Shown here: positions 39,969 through 48,521 of the stretch, in pieces
Layout of the letters: each line of letters opens with the position of its first letter
Position numbering within the stretch: position 1 is the stretch's first letter
Source of the DNA: a virus
Virus record (IMG/VR): IMGVR_UViG_3300025889_000185
Location: 1-48,521 of that record
Length of the DNA: 48,521 bases
Reading direction: 5' to 3' (one strand)
The notes under the pieces: model-generated
What the model saw: the letters and a program-made list of their open reading frames with translations, nothing else
The model's database searches: none
Told to the model about the DNA's origin: nothing
Made by a program: the position numbers and the translations under genes

Positions 39969-40388
39969 ATGACCACTAACTCTACAATGTATGATACAGC
40001 AACGGATCTAAAGAACCTTATAGCTGATAATTGGACATTATCGACAAAACCTGACATCACTTTTGTATGGGAAGAGAAGGCAACAGGATTTATGGACGAT
40101 AGGCGTGACTTTATTATAATAAATCCTACTAATGAAAACCCTCAATATTTTAGCCTTTATGGACAGGATTTCTTTCATGAGATTTATTTGAATATAGATA
40201 TACACACATTTCAAAATATGGATCATAATCAGAATATAGTTAATGAGGTATTCTCAATAATCAAAACGAACATAAGAGGTACTAACTATGTAGACTTGAT
40301 GCTCATAAACTCTAGTCATAATAACGACTTATATAGGAACATATACCGTCACAATATAACGGTTAGATTCAGAAAGATTAATCCATAA
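39969..40388 (+). CDS. Tail completion/neck-like protein (139 aa)
   Basis: It has alternating beta strands (DITFVWEEKATG; FHEIYLNIDIHTF) and a late NITVRFRKI strand, the layout of tail-terminator proteins that form the ring joining head and tail. It precedes the tail tube gene. The call is based on position and fold guess. Confidence 0.55.
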   Translation: MTTNSTMYDTATDLKNLIADNWTLSTKPDITFVWEEKATGFMDDRRDFIIINPTNENPQYFSLYGQDFFHEIYLNIDIHTFQNMDHNQNIVNEVFSIIKTNIRGTNYVDLMLINSSHNNDLYRNIYRHNITVRFRKINP

Positions 40389-40390
40389 TA

Positions 40391-40398
40391 TTTATATG
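40391..40398 (+). promoter_or_regulatory. TATA box of tail tube gene
   Basis: tttatatg is centred 25 bases before ATG 40420. Confidence 0.5.
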
Positions 40399-40419
40399 TT
40401 AAATATTTAAATATCATTT

Positions 40420-41397
40420 ATGGTACGAACAGGTGCTCATGGCTATCTAAAGTATGATTTTGAAACATCTTACGCTAGTGGTGGCACAGCAAACAAAAAA
40501 TTTGGTCTACAAGATAGATTAACTAGCCTTTCATTAACTAACAATAGAATTAATTTACCTGTATTAAATCAAAATACATTAGATAAATTTGCTTATGGTC
40601 AACAACAAGGAACTGCTTCAGTTTCATTTGTTCTTTCTAATCCTTGGGTTTTTGGTACAATTTTAGGAGCACCTTCAACTACTGGTTCAAGTCCTTATGT
40701 TCATGTTTATCCTCATGCATCAAACGGATTAAATAAAACTCCTAGAACAATAGTAACAGAAGTAGGATTTGATGGAGCTTCTGCTGATGTAGTCAGAACT
40801 CTTAAAGGTGGATTAGTTAATTCATTATCAATTTCAGCAGCAGTTGGTGGTCTAGTAGAATGTACTGCTGATATTACTTATGGTAAAGAAACAGCACCAA
40901 GTACAACATTAGGAACTGCTCCAACAGCACCATCACAAGAATTTCCTTATACTTTTGCACATGCTGAATTGACATTTGGTGGAAATGTAGTTGCACAATG
41001 TCAAGATGCAAATATTAGTTTAGCACAAAACAGTGAATTACTTTATGGATTAAATTCTCATCATGCCGTTGATTCTTATAGAAGAGTTTTAGATATTACA
41101 GGATCATTTAGAGCATCTTTCATTAACAAGACTTTATTAGAAGAAGTATTAGAACAAATAAAGGCAGGTACAAGTTCTGGAACATACAGTGAAACAGTAG
41201 GTGGTTCACCAGAATTCCAATTTACATTTATCAAAGATAATACTAATGAGAAAATAGTTATCACTGGATCTGGACTATCAATTTCTGATTTAGGAATTAG
41301 TGGATTTGAACCAGTAGAACCAATCTTTGAAGAAATTAATTGGCAAATGAAGACTGTTACAGTCACGGCAACAAACACAACTTCAGCAGAAGAATAG
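40420..41397 (+). CDS. Major tail tube protein
   Basis: This 325-residue protein starts 25 bases after tttatatg. Small polar residues and beta strands, a GTASVSFVLSNPWVFG hairpin region, GLVNSLSISAAVGGLVECTADITYG and a late ITGSGLSISDLGI match siphovirus tail tube proteins. It lies just ahead of the tail chaperone genes. It forms the DNA conduit of the tail. Confidence 0.75.
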   Translation: MVRTGAHGYLKYDFETSYASGGTANKKFGLQDRLTSLSLTNNRINLPVLNQNTLDKFAYGQQQGTASVSFVLSNPWVFGTILGAPSTTGSSPYVHVYPHASNGLNKTPRTIVTEVGFDGASADVVRTLKGGLVNSLSISAAVGGLVECTADITYGKETAPSTTLGTAPTAPSQEFPYTFAHAELTFGGNVVAQCQDANISLAQNSELLYGLNSHHAVDSYRRVLDITGSFRASFINKTLLEEVLEQIKAGTSSGTYSETVGGSPEFQFTFIKDNTNEKIVITGSGLSISDLGISGFEPVEPIFEEINWQMKTVTVTATNTTSAEE

Positions 41398-41403
41398 AAA
41401 CCC

Positions 41404-41414
41404 TTTTATATAAT
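41404..41414 (+). promoter_or_regulatory. TATA box of tail chaperone gene
   Basis: ttttatataat is 24 bases before the GTG at 41432 and supports that start. Confidence 0.5.
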
Positions 41415-41431
41415 TTATCTTTATTACTTTT

Positions 41432-41824
41432 GTGGCAGTAAAATCTTTTGAAATAGATTGGAACGGTACACCAGAAACAGTAGAATATGAAGATGATATT
41501 ACTTTTGGTGAATTAGAAAATATTCTAAACAAGTGTTTAGATATGACAAAAGTAAATGAACCTAAAGTTAATATTCCACTTTACAGACAATTAATTACAA
41601 GTACGGTTATTACAAAAGCACCATTTGCGATTAAAGATGTCACTGCTATTAGAAATCTTAAAGCAAGTGTTGCTAAAAAGATCATGCAGGAGGTCATGAA
41701 GGATTACCCTTTAATGAAGTATTTGGAAGAGTGGGTGGAGACTTTCGTAGGAGAAGAAATAGATACTTCTCAAGCTTATACTACTTCTTTGCAAGAGAAT
41801 TCGGGTGGACAAAAGAGCAAGTAG
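41432..41824 (+). CDS. Tail assembly chaperone (G-like), upstream frame
   Basis: The start is GTG 24 bases after ttttatataat. The 130-residue protein is followed by an overlapping -1 frame (next entry), the lambda G/GT arrangement. The N-terminal part (VEYEDDITFGELENIL) is beta-helix; the C-terminus is polar. It binds the tape measure before tail assembly. Confidence 0.7.
   Translation: MAVKSFEIDWNGTPETVEYEDDITFGELENILNKCLDMTKVNEPKVNIPLYRQLITSTVITKAPFAIKDVTAIRNLKASVAKKIMQEVMKDYPLMKYLEEWVETFVGEEIDTSQAYTTSLQENSGGQKSK
41707..41713 (+). other. Candidate -1 ribosomal frameshift site (CCCTTTA)
   Basis: The heptamer C CCT TTA lies in the zero frame of the upstream chaperone (codons TAC CCT TTA), fitting X XXY YYZ. 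Slippage gives CCC TTT, and the -1 frame stays open until 41919, joining 94 and 68 residues. No strong hairpin was noted downstream by eye. Confidence 0.55.
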
Positions 41825-41919
41825 ATTCTCAACCATCACTATATTTAGATTCTTTAATATACGAATATCAAGAAGAGGCACGAAGAGAAAGAGCAAATTT
41901 AAATAGAAATAACCGTTAG
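41731..41919 (+). CDS. Tail chaperone T-like extension, -1 frame
   Basis: This frame overlaps the end of the upstream chaperone and continues 95 bases past its stop. It carries YYFFAREFGWTKEQVDSQ and a charged helix, typical of phage T domains that ride on the tape measure. Independent initiation (GTG 41731) is possible, but a -1 frameshift at 41707-41713 would give a 162-residue fusion, so the true N-terminal part is probably borrowed. Confidence 0.65.
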   Translation: MGGDFRRRRNRYFSSLYYFFAREFGWTKEQVDSQPSLYLDSLIYEYQEEARRERANLNRNNR

Positions 41920-41940
41920 GACTTATATGAGGTGTATTAA

Positions 41941-43392
41941 ATGAGTGCAGAAGATGATATGTTTGAAGTAGAAGCTCAAAATGTAATAAAAGTACATAAA
42001 AAAAGATTACAATTAACTACAGAAGAATACAAGAAAAGATTAGACTATGAGAATAAATTAGTTAAAATGAGAAGATTAGAACAAATTTTAACCAGAGCTG
42101 CTCCTATGGGTGGTATAGGTGGTATGGCTTTTAGCATGCTTCAAAACATAGGACAAGCAAAAATGGCAGGTTATCAAAGATTAAAAGAATTACAAGGTAA
42201 AAAAGAATTAACACCAGAAGAAACAAAGGAAAAATCAGTATTAGAACAATCTTCTACAACTAATAAATTATTTGGAAAGTTAGATAGATCGTTTGAAAAA
42301 CATTTTGGTGGTAATAGTAAATGGAATAAATTCTTTGCAGGTCAAGGTAAAACAGCAGCAGTAGGGTTAGGATTAGGAGCAGTAGGTGGTGGAATGGCAT
42401 TAGGTAAAATGATTATTGATTCATCACCTGCATTTCAACAAATGTTAAAATTACTTAACTTTGGTATCATGATGGTACTTAGACCTATAGGTGATTTCTT
42501 TGGATTCTTAATGAGACCTATATTAATAATGTTACTTAGAAGATTAATTATACCATTTTATCAGAAATTCATGCCAATTATGGTAAAAATGGGAAATGAT
42601 ATTGGAAATATATTAGCTGCAATGCCTGATTGGGCAATAGATAATTTAATCAGTAACATGACATTTACTCCAAGAGATGATGATCCTTTATTTGGTACTA
42701 ATGGTGCTATAAAAAAATGGGCAGAAGAATTAGACGGTTATGATTTATCAAAAATATTACCATCTTTACCAGAAGCTTATGGGGAAGAGTTTGAAAATGC
42801 ATATAATAACAGTCTTGAGGGTTGGGTATCAATGGCAGGATTTTTATATTCAGCAGGAGAAGCATTGAAAGAAGGTGGTTGGGTAAATAAACGTTGGAAC
42901 GATTTTACTACATTCTTTTCAATATTGCAATCTGACTCTAGTGGTTGGGTAAAAGAAAGATGGGATTCAATTACTAAATTCTTTTCAATATTGCAATCTG
43001 ATGTAAAAACTTGGGTTTTAGAAAGATGGAATAATTTTACAAGTTTTATATCAAGTACACTTGGTTCTATATGGAATATATTAGGTGGATATTGGAATAA
43101 TTTTGTTAATTTCTTTGCTTCATTAGGTAATACAGTTGGTTATTTAGGTAATTTAGTGGGAATAAAAGCAGCAGATGGATTTGACGGAATGGTTAATAAA
43201 CCTACAATGATGTTAGTAGGTGAAAGAGGATCAGAACATGTAAAAGTAACTCCACATGGAAAATCATCATCAAGTGCAACAACTGTAAACATAAACATAG
43301 CAAATATGAGTGGAGATAACAATGATGTTCAAAGATTAAGAAGAGTTATATTGGAAGTAATGCAAAGTGTTAATACTAACAGAGGTAGATAA
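41941..43392 (+). CDS. Tail tape measure protein (short)
   Basis: The 483 residues begin with a charged coiled region, then hydrophobic helices (GLGLGAVGGGMALGKMII; FGIMMVLRPIGDFFGFLM), three W-x6-W-type repeats (GGWVNKRW, SGWVKERW, KTWVLERW, each followed by FFS/FIS), and the tape-measure hallmark PTMMLVGERGSEHVKVTPHG. Tape length sets tail length; this is short for a siphovirus. It follows the chaperones as expected. Confidence 0.8.
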   Translation: MSAEDDMFEVEAQNVIKVHKKRLQLTTEEYKKRLDYENKLVKMRRLEQILTRAAPMGGIGGMAFSMLQNIGQAKMAGYQRLKELQGKKELTPEETKEKSVLEQSSTTNKLFGKLDRSFEKHFGGNSKWNKFFAGQGKTAAVGLGLGAVGGGMALGKMIIDSSPAFQQMLKLLNFGIMMVLRPIGDFFGFLMRPILIMLLRRLIIPFYQKFMPIMVKMGNDIGNILAAMPDWAIDNLISNMTFTPRDDDPLFGTNGAIKKWAEELDGYDLSKILPSLPEAYGEEFENAYNNSLEGWVSMAGFLYSAGEALKEGGWVNKRWNDFTTFFSILQSDSSGWVKERWDSITKFFSILQSDVKTWVLERWNNFTSFISSTLGSIWNILGGYWNNFVNFFASLGNTVGYLGNLVGIKAADGFDGMVNKPTMMLVGERGSEHVKVTPHGKSSSSATTVNINIANMSGDNNDVQRLRRVILEVMQSVNTNRGR

Positions 43393-43394
43393 AT

Positions 43395-44243
43395 ATGGGT
43401 AAATATCAAATATTTCTTATAGGACGTGACTCATTAGCTTATGAGATAAAAACATTAGGGAATATATCAATTAATAAAAACACACCTATATCACCAATGC
43501 CATTACCAGAAGAAGATTCATCAGAAAACATGTTGATAAAAATTGAAGGTAACTCTACAACAATGAATGTATCATGGACACTTATAGAAGCAAATGACGT
43601 TGTAGGTAATAATACATTTACACATAATGGTGATGAATGGGTAGTAGGAAGTCCAGATTCTTCAATATCAACATCTATTGATCAATTACAATGGTTAGAG
43701 ACAACATTTGCACCAAATAGTTTAAATGATTTTTACAAGATATTAATATTAGATTCTGCTGTATCCTCTTCAAGTAATGCAGCAAAAATATATGAAAAAG
43801 ATGGAATATTTCAAGGATTTAATTTTACAACTGATTCTTCAAGCCCTGTAATTTGGAACGCATCTTTTGATTTTATTGAAGGTTCTGTTATTTCTACGTT
43901 AAGTGGAAATACTCATGAACAACCAACAATTACTGCAAAATCATTTGCAACATCAAGTGGTACAAGATATGGAATAACAGTAGATTTTAAAGAATTTCAA
44001 AATTATTTATCAAATGATAGACCTACTACAACAGGTGCTATATTAAGATACAAATTAGCTACAGGAGTACAGTTCTGGAGAGAAAAAGAAATAGCATTAA
44101 CTGCAAATACTACAAGTCCATATAATTATACACAAACATTCAATTTATCTGATATAGAACAATCTGGTAATTATAAAATAAAATTATCACTTGTCACTGA
44201 CGGAGGAAGAGGGGAATGGTCTATAGAACATACGGTGACGTAG
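43395..44243 (+). CDS. Distal tail (Dit-like) protein
   Basis: This 282-residue protein lies two bases after the tape measure stop. The N-terminal half, with LIKIEGNSTTMNVSWTL and a FQGFNFTTDSS strand, resembles the split-barrel N-domain of Dit/tail tube-like proteins. The C-terminal ~100 residues look like a fibronectin/Ig domain (GTRYGITVDFKEF). It should form the ring at the tail tip. Confidence 0.55.
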   Translation: MGKYQIFLIGRDSLAYEIKTLGNISINKNTPISPMPLPEEDSSENMLIKIEGNSTTMNVSWTLIEANDVVGNNTFTHNGDEWVVGSPDSSISTSIDQLQWLETTFAPNSLNDFYKILILDSAVSSSSNAAKIYEKDGIFQGFNFTTDSSSPVIWNASFDFIEGSVISTLSGNTHEQPTITAKSFATSSGTRYGITVDFKEFQNYLSNDRPTTTGAILRYKLATGVQFWREKEIALTANTTSPYNYTQTFNLSDIEQSGNYKIKLSLVTDGGRGEWSIEHTVT

Positions 44244-46553
44244 TTGGTTTTTACTAGAACTTTTATTAAAAGATATACAAGTCAGTCTCTTACAAAATAC
44301 AGAACTGTTAATTGTATAAACGCAGTTGTAAGAAGAGAAGGATCAAGAATGGTTGATAACGCAGAATTTGAAATATCAGGAAAAAATGATATTCAAATAG
44401 AAGATTACATTGGATATTTACAAGATAATATTGATTTGAGTGGATTGATAGGTTTATGGAATTTTGCAGGAAGTGTAAGAGATGAATCAGGTAATGATTT
44501 ACATGAAGAAAATGCATTGGAAAACTTTACAGCAAAAACAGGATTTACTTTTCCTTCACAAACATCATCAAGTAAAGTATATGGAAAAAGAAGTGCAAGA
44601 TATGTAACAACAAGTGCAGGAAGATATTTAAAAATACCAGATAAAAGAACAAAAACATCTGGTGGTTCTGATAGTGATTACTCCATAGTAGATTTATCAG
44701 GTGATTTTACTTTAACATTTTTTATAAAAATAGAAGGTATTAGTAGTGGTTCATCTACATCTGATGAAGTAAATAGAATAATATTTGATAAATTCAATGA
44801 TAATACAAATCAAGGAATAATGGTTTTTGTTCAAAGACCACAAGGATCAGCATCAACTGTTCAAAATTTAAATGTTAAAGTAGGAGATGGAACTACAGTA
44901 AATACATATTCATATAGTTTAACAGATAGTGATTGGGATAACAAAGATGTTAATATATTTGTAACAAGAATATCTGATACATTAAAAGTATATTTTAATA
45001 ATACAGAAGTAATATCACAGACTGTAACTGGTGATTTAAGTACAAGAGCAGATATTTATTTATGGAAAGAGTTTAATGAAACAGGTACAAGTGGTCAAAA
45101 TTACACTGGTTCTATAGTAGAACCATCATCTACAGGTCAAAACGGTGGTATGATTTGTACATATCATCAAATGAGAATATATAGTAGGGGATTGTCTACA
45201 ACTGAGCTTACTACATTATATGGATTAAACGCTCCTACAATGACTTTAAAATTCTTTGGAAGAATATGGAAATTAGAAGATAAAACAGTAAGTTCTAAAT
45301 GTTTTGCAAAAGGTTTAGGTTCTATAGCACTTAATACAAGAATAGATTCTAGTATATTAAACAATGATGTTAGTAATGTTAGAAATAAAAATATCTATCT
45401 ATCGGGACTAGATACATCTGATATAATAAATGATCTTCTTACCAATATAAGTGAAAAATTTTTTGGTACATCAAATTCAGATTATTTAATATCTAATTGG
45501 AGAGAAGATACAAAAGTATCAGGAGAAGGTCATACATTTAATTCAGAATTTATAGCAGAAGGTAGCATGTTAGACATTTTAAATGATTTATCGGTTTTGT
45601 CAGAAATGACATTTACATTTACACCTTTAGGTATTCTACAAATAGAATTAACAAGTTCATTGTTAACTAGAGGTGGGTTAATATTATCAAATAGAAATTC
45701 TAGAATATTAGGTGGTGGTAAAGATGATACTTTTCTTTGTAATCATTTATACGCATGTGGTAAATTAGAAAACTTTACAACTGAAACTTCAATATCAAGA
45801 ACTCATTCTACAGCTAATAGTTGGTCACAATTAGGAAGATTTTCAGCAAATACAACATCTGGATTTCCAGATGTATTTCCAATATCAATTAACAGTGTAA
45901 CAAAAAATGGAACAGAAATACCTGTTGCTTCTGCATCAGATGCATATCCAAACGGAACACCATCTTCTGACTCATATTGGATAGATGAAAAAACAGCATT
46001 GATTTATTTTTTTAGTACAACTCAACATAGTTCAACTCCTGCTACATATAAATACAAATTTTCATATAATTTAGATTCTGCTGAAATTTCTAATTTAAAT
46101 GGTGGTGCTAATACTGGTTCAATATCAAAAATTATAGACGATGCAACGTCAAAAACTAAAAATGGATTATATGCAAGAAAACTCTCAACACCTAGAATAA
46201 CTGCAAATATATCTGGTGTATCTCAAGATATAGATGAATATTCAACAAACTTTATAGCTAAAAATAAAGGTGATGTAAATGGAGAAATACCATTAAGAGT
46301 TCAAATAGAAACATCATCATTTATAGATCATATAATAGAAAATAATAAAATAGGAGTGTATTATCTAAACAGAGGAATAGGAACTACAACTAATGGAGAT
46401 CCTGATCCTGTATATTTACAAATAAAAAAAATAGAATATCATTATCCAAGAGCAGAAACTATCATAGAAGTAGGTGATTTTGTATATGATTCTTTTGATT
46501 TAGAAAGGGAAAGCAATGAGCAAATTAGACAAATACAATCTAACCAGTTCTAA
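44244..46553 (+). CDS. Baseplate hub/tail-tip protein with LamG-like insert
   Basis: The 769 residues start at TTG directly after the previous stop. Residues 1-65 and about 330-640 look like a tail-hub (gp27-like) scaffold: EFEISGKNDIQIEDYIG, FFGRIWKLED and ILNDLSVLSEMTFTFTPLG. Between them a concanavalin/LamG-like domain is inserted (about 66-326: LIGLWNFAGSVRDESGNDL ... MICTYHQMRIYSRGLS), which usually binds sugars. The C-terminal part is unassigned. It probably contacts the host surface. Confidence 0.7.
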   Translation: MVFTRTFIKRYTSQSLTKYRTVNCINAVVRREGSRMVDNAEFEISGKNDIQIEDYIGYLQDNIDLSGLIGLWNFAGSVRDESGNDLHEENALENFTAKTGFTFPSQTSSSKVYGKRSARYVTTSAGRYLKIPDKRTKTSGGSDSDYSIVDLSGDFTLTFFIKIEGISSGSSTSDEVNRIIFDKFNDNTNQGIMVFVQRPQGSASTVQNLNVKVGDGTTVNTYSYSLTDSDWDNKDVNIFVTRISDTLKVYFNNTEVISQTVTGDLSTRADIYLWKEFNETGTSGQNYTGSIVEPSSTGQNGGMICTYHQMRIYSRGLSTTELTTLYGLNAPTMTLKFFGRIWKLEDKTVSSKCFAKGLGSIALNTRIDSSILNNDVSNVRNKNIYLSGLDTSDIINDLLTNISEKFFGTSNSDYLISNWREDTKVSGEGHTFNSEFIAEGSMLDILNDLSVLSEMTFTFTPLGILQIELTSSLLTRGGLILSNRNSRILGGGKDDTFLCNHLYACGKLENFTTETSISRTHSTANSWSQLGRFSANTTSGFPDVFPISINSVTKNGTEIPVASASDAYPNGTPSSDSYWIDEKTALIYFFSTTQHSSTPATYKYKFSYNLDSAEISNLNGGANTGSISKIIDDATSKTKNGLYARKLSTPRITANISGVSQDIDEYSTNFIAKNKGDVNGEIPLRVQIETSSFIDHIIENNKIGVYYLNRGIGTTTNGDPDPVYLQIKKIEYHYPRAETIIEVGDFVYDSFDLERESNEQIRQIQSNQF

Positions 46554-46561
46554 TAATAATC

Positions 46562-46571
46562 TTTAAATATA
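46562..46571 (+). promoter_or_regulatory. TATA box before fibre-accessory operon
   Basis: tttaaatata is centred 25 bases before ATG 46592. Confidence 0.5.
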
Positions 46572-46591
46572 TCAAAATCTTAGGGTATAAC

Positions 46592-47173
46592 ATGATGTTA
46601 ATTAAAGGAAACGGACAATCACTCCCAACAGAAATCGATCCAAAAAATAATATTTGTTTAGTAGTTACCCACCAAGACGGAAGCAAAGAATGGTGGTACG
46701 GTTCAAACATTGTAACCAATGACGGTGATATTTATTATGCCAAGAAAGCAGCAGGAGAAACCCCATCTTCAAACGAAGACTTTGGTGCTTCAGCATGTGT
46801 TTTACAAAACCCATCTTCAGCAGATACATTAGCAAAGACAGATACCTATGGTAGTGTAAATTCTCCAATTACCACAACTGGTGCTGTTCAAGGCTTATAC
46901 GCAGGTTATCCAAAAACCGATGACCAAGATTCAGATAATACAGGTGCTTCAGCAGATGCAGTATCTTACAGATTTGATTGGACAACAAGCCAAATCGACA
47001 CATCAGCAGGAAACCCAATCACAGGTGGAGCAATTTATGATGTTGGACAAACAAGCCCAGTATCAGGTACTAAAATCCTAACACACTGGAACTTTAGTAG
47101 CCCATCAAGTTTCCACAAGACAAGCACAGATACACTTAAACTATTCGTGAATCACACATTCAACGGAGTATAA
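46592..47173 (+). CDS. Tail-tip or fibre accessory protein (193 aa)
   Basis: TATA tttaaatata lies 25 bases before the ATG. It is beta-rich, with a Thr/Ser/Gly-rich body and WWYGSNIVTNDGDIYYAK, similar to small receptor-interaction or virion proteins. Possibly a second ATG one codon on. Own promoter, right before the fibre gene. Confidence 0.55.
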   Translation: MMLIKGNGQSLPTEIDPKNNICLVVTHQDGSKEWWYGSNIVTNDGDIYYAKKAAGETPSSNEDFGASACVLQNPSSADTLAKTDTYGSVNSPITTTGAVQGLYAGYPKTDDQDSDNTGASADAVSYRFDWTTSQIDTSAGNPITGGAIYDVGQTSPVSGTKILTHWNFSSPSSFHKTSTDTLKLFVNHTFNGV

Positions 47174-47180
47174 CCACACC

Positions 47181-47336
47181 ATGTTTAATTCATGGGGTGT
47201 GTTCAATCTTTTAGAACGATTGAATATGAAATTTCCAAAAGCCACTGGTGGTCTTGATGATAAAGTTAGATACGAAGAAAAAGTAAACTTTGTATTAAAG
47301 AAAGCAGATAATAAAGAAATAAGAGGTCATAGTTAA
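47181..47336 (+). CDS. Small protein before the fibre gene (51 aa)
   Basis: The ATG is seven bases after the previous stop and its TAA shares a base with the fibre ATG (TAATG). It is basic and helical after a hydrophobic SWGVFNLLERL start. No family is recognised; an assembly helper is possible. Confidence 0.5.
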   Translation: MFNSWGVFNLLERLNMKFPKATGGLDDKVRYEEKVNFVLKKADNKEIRGHS

Positions 47337-48521
47337 TGGCACGTAAAGCAATCTATAAACACGCAACTCAGGTAGATACTAATACATATCCTGATGATGG
47401 TTCTTCTCCAGTCGGTTCTAATGAATGGAATGAAGCACCAGATGCAGAGGGAATGTTGGGGTTCTCTCCACAAACAGCAACAATTACAATTTCTTCAGGA
47501 GCATTAGCAGTTACAGATTCAGTATGTGTAGCTTCAGCAGAAACAGGAACTACTGATACGATTGATACTATTTCTATTACAGATACAAGTGAATACGATT
47601 TACTTTATCTCTTTGCAGATGCAGGAGATACAATTACATTAACAAATACAAGTTCACCATCAGTAAGTGGACAAATTAGGACAGTTTCTAACGCAAATGA
47701 GACACTATCAACAACAAGTCCTACAATCCTTATTCGTAAGGGTAACTATTGGTATGGATATGGTGGTGGTGTAGTCAACGCACTTAATGATGTTGGAGAT
47801 GTCACAATTACAAGTGCTTCACAATATCAAACTCTAGTCTATAACGGTTCAGCTTGGATTAATAATTCTCCAGATAAATTATTTTATCTATGTAAAAACG
47901 CTGGTGGTTCAACTATTGAAAAAGGCAAATTTGTTTACATTAGTGGTTATAATACATTAAATTCTTACATTGAAGTTTCTCTAGCAGATAACACAAGTGC
48001 TTCAACAATGCCAGCTTTCGGTATTACAATGGAAGCAATTTCAGCAGGTTCAACAGGTAAAGTCTTACAACAAGGTAAGATGACAGGTCTTAACACTGAT
48101 GGTATTGCAGAAGGTGCGATACTTTACATTGGAACTTCTGGCGATTGGGTAACAACAAAACCAACAGGAACCGCATTAATTCAAAATGTCGGTCTAGTGT
48201 TAAGAGATGATGCTTCTGATGGACATATACATGTTGGTGGTTCAGGTAGATCAAACGATATTCCAAACATTCCAGATGGAAAGATTTGGATTGGTAACGC
48301 AAGTGCAGTACCAACAGCAGTAACTCCAAGTGGAGACGTAACAATATCTAATGCAGGTGTAACAGCAATAGGTTCAGGTGTAATTGTTAACGATGATATT
48401 TCTGCAAGTGCAGGAATCGCACATTCTAAACTAGCAAACCTTACTGACAGTTATGTCCTAGTAGGTAACAGTTCTAACGTTCCAACAGGTGTAGCAATCA
48501 GTGGAGATGTAACACTAGCCA
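47336..48521 (+). CDS. Tail fibre protein, 3' end beyond window
   Basis: The frame stays open to the window end, giving at least 395 residues. The start overlaps the preceding stop. The N-terminal ~130 residues are beta-rich; the C-terminal visible part has GDVTISNAGVTAIGSGVI, a SKLANL segment and GNSSNVPTGVAISGDVTLA, the beginning of the repeat typical of marine phage fibres. It would bind the host surface. Alternative frames on the other strand are shadows. Confidence 0.8.
   Translation, partial: MARKAIYKHATQVDTNTYPDDGSSPVGSNEWNEAPDAEGMLGFSPQTATITISSGALAVTDSVCVASAETGTTDTIDTISITDTSEYDLLYLFADAGDTITLTNTSSPSVSGQIRTVSNANETLSTTSPTILIRKGNYWYGYGGGVVNALNDVGDVTITSASQYQTLVYNGSAWINNSPDKLFYLCKNAGGSTIEKGKFVYISGYNTLNSYIEVSLADNTSASTMPAFGITMEAISAGSTGKVLQQGKMTGLNTDGIAEGAILYIGTSGDWVTTKPTGTALIQNVGLVLRDDASDGHIHVGGSGRSNDIPNIPDGKIWIGNASAVPTAVTPSGDVTISNAGVTAIGSGVIVNDDISASAGIAHSKLANLTDSYVLVGNSSNVPTGVAISGDVTLA

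Overview
The window looks like part of the genome of a tailed (HK97-fold, long-tailed) double-stranded DNA virus that infects a marine ammonia-oxidising archaeon (Nitrosopumilus-like, Nitrososphaeria/Thaumarchaeota). Three things point there: archaeal-type replication genes (MCM helicase, RadA recombinase); a near full-length archaeal amoC (ammonia monooxygenase subunit C); and archaeal promoters, with AT-rich TATA boxes centred about 24-29 bases before start codons, so many mRNAs should be leaderless. The DNA is AT-rich, genes are tightly packed with ATGA/TAATG overlaps, and there are no rRNA or recognisable tRNA genes. It resembles amoC-carrying marine thaumarchaeal caudoviruses known from metagenomes. 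Both edges cut through genes, so completeness cannot be judged.

Layout. 1-1400: end of a protein of 20-residue repeats, a baseplate-like small protein and a mini zinc protein. 1429-7045: Cas4-like nuclease, a possible transglycosylase-like TIM-barrel protein, putative small terminase, large terminase and two hydrophilic proteins. 7077-15557: RNase H, small zinc proteins, a metalloprotease-like protein, metallophosphoesterase, winged-helix protein, MCM, RadA and two PD-(D/E)XK-like nucleases. 15554-24841 is almost all minus strand. It holds a gamma-glutamylcyclotransferase-like protein, an operon of small zinc proteins ending in a SWIM / MoxR-type AAA+ / VWA set, and a class II glutamine amidotransferase next to an amidoligase with a 24-cysteine insertion. 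24842-25493 is a gene-free, less AT-rich stretch full of inverted repeats (origin candidate), followed by T-tract repeats. 25494-27595: tiny zinc-finger and membrane proteins. 27745-48521, almost all plus strand, is the virion module in classical order: portal, small membrane proteins, prohead protease fusion, scaffold-like protein, major capsid protein, then an inserted host-interaction island (HExxH protein, amoC, cupredoxin-like secreted protein), decoration-like proteins, head-tail adaptors, tail tube, tail chaperones with a canonical -1 slippery heptamer, tape measure, distal tail protein, hub with a LamG-like insert, and a tail fibre that runs off the end.

How it fits together. MCM, RadA, RNase H and the nucleases would copy and recombine the genome. 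TerS/TerL, portal, protease, scaffold and capsid build and fill the head, and the tail genes build a siphovirus-like tail with a short tape measure. AmoC is the clearest metabolic gene and would support or replace a subunit of the host membrane enzyme during infection. The amidotransferase/amidoligase/cyclotransferase set and the SWIM/MoxR/VWA set are the best candidates for undescribed biology. Expression appears to use two start modes: leaderless first genes behind TATA boxes, and Shine-Dalgarno-led internal genes in the long minus-strand operon.
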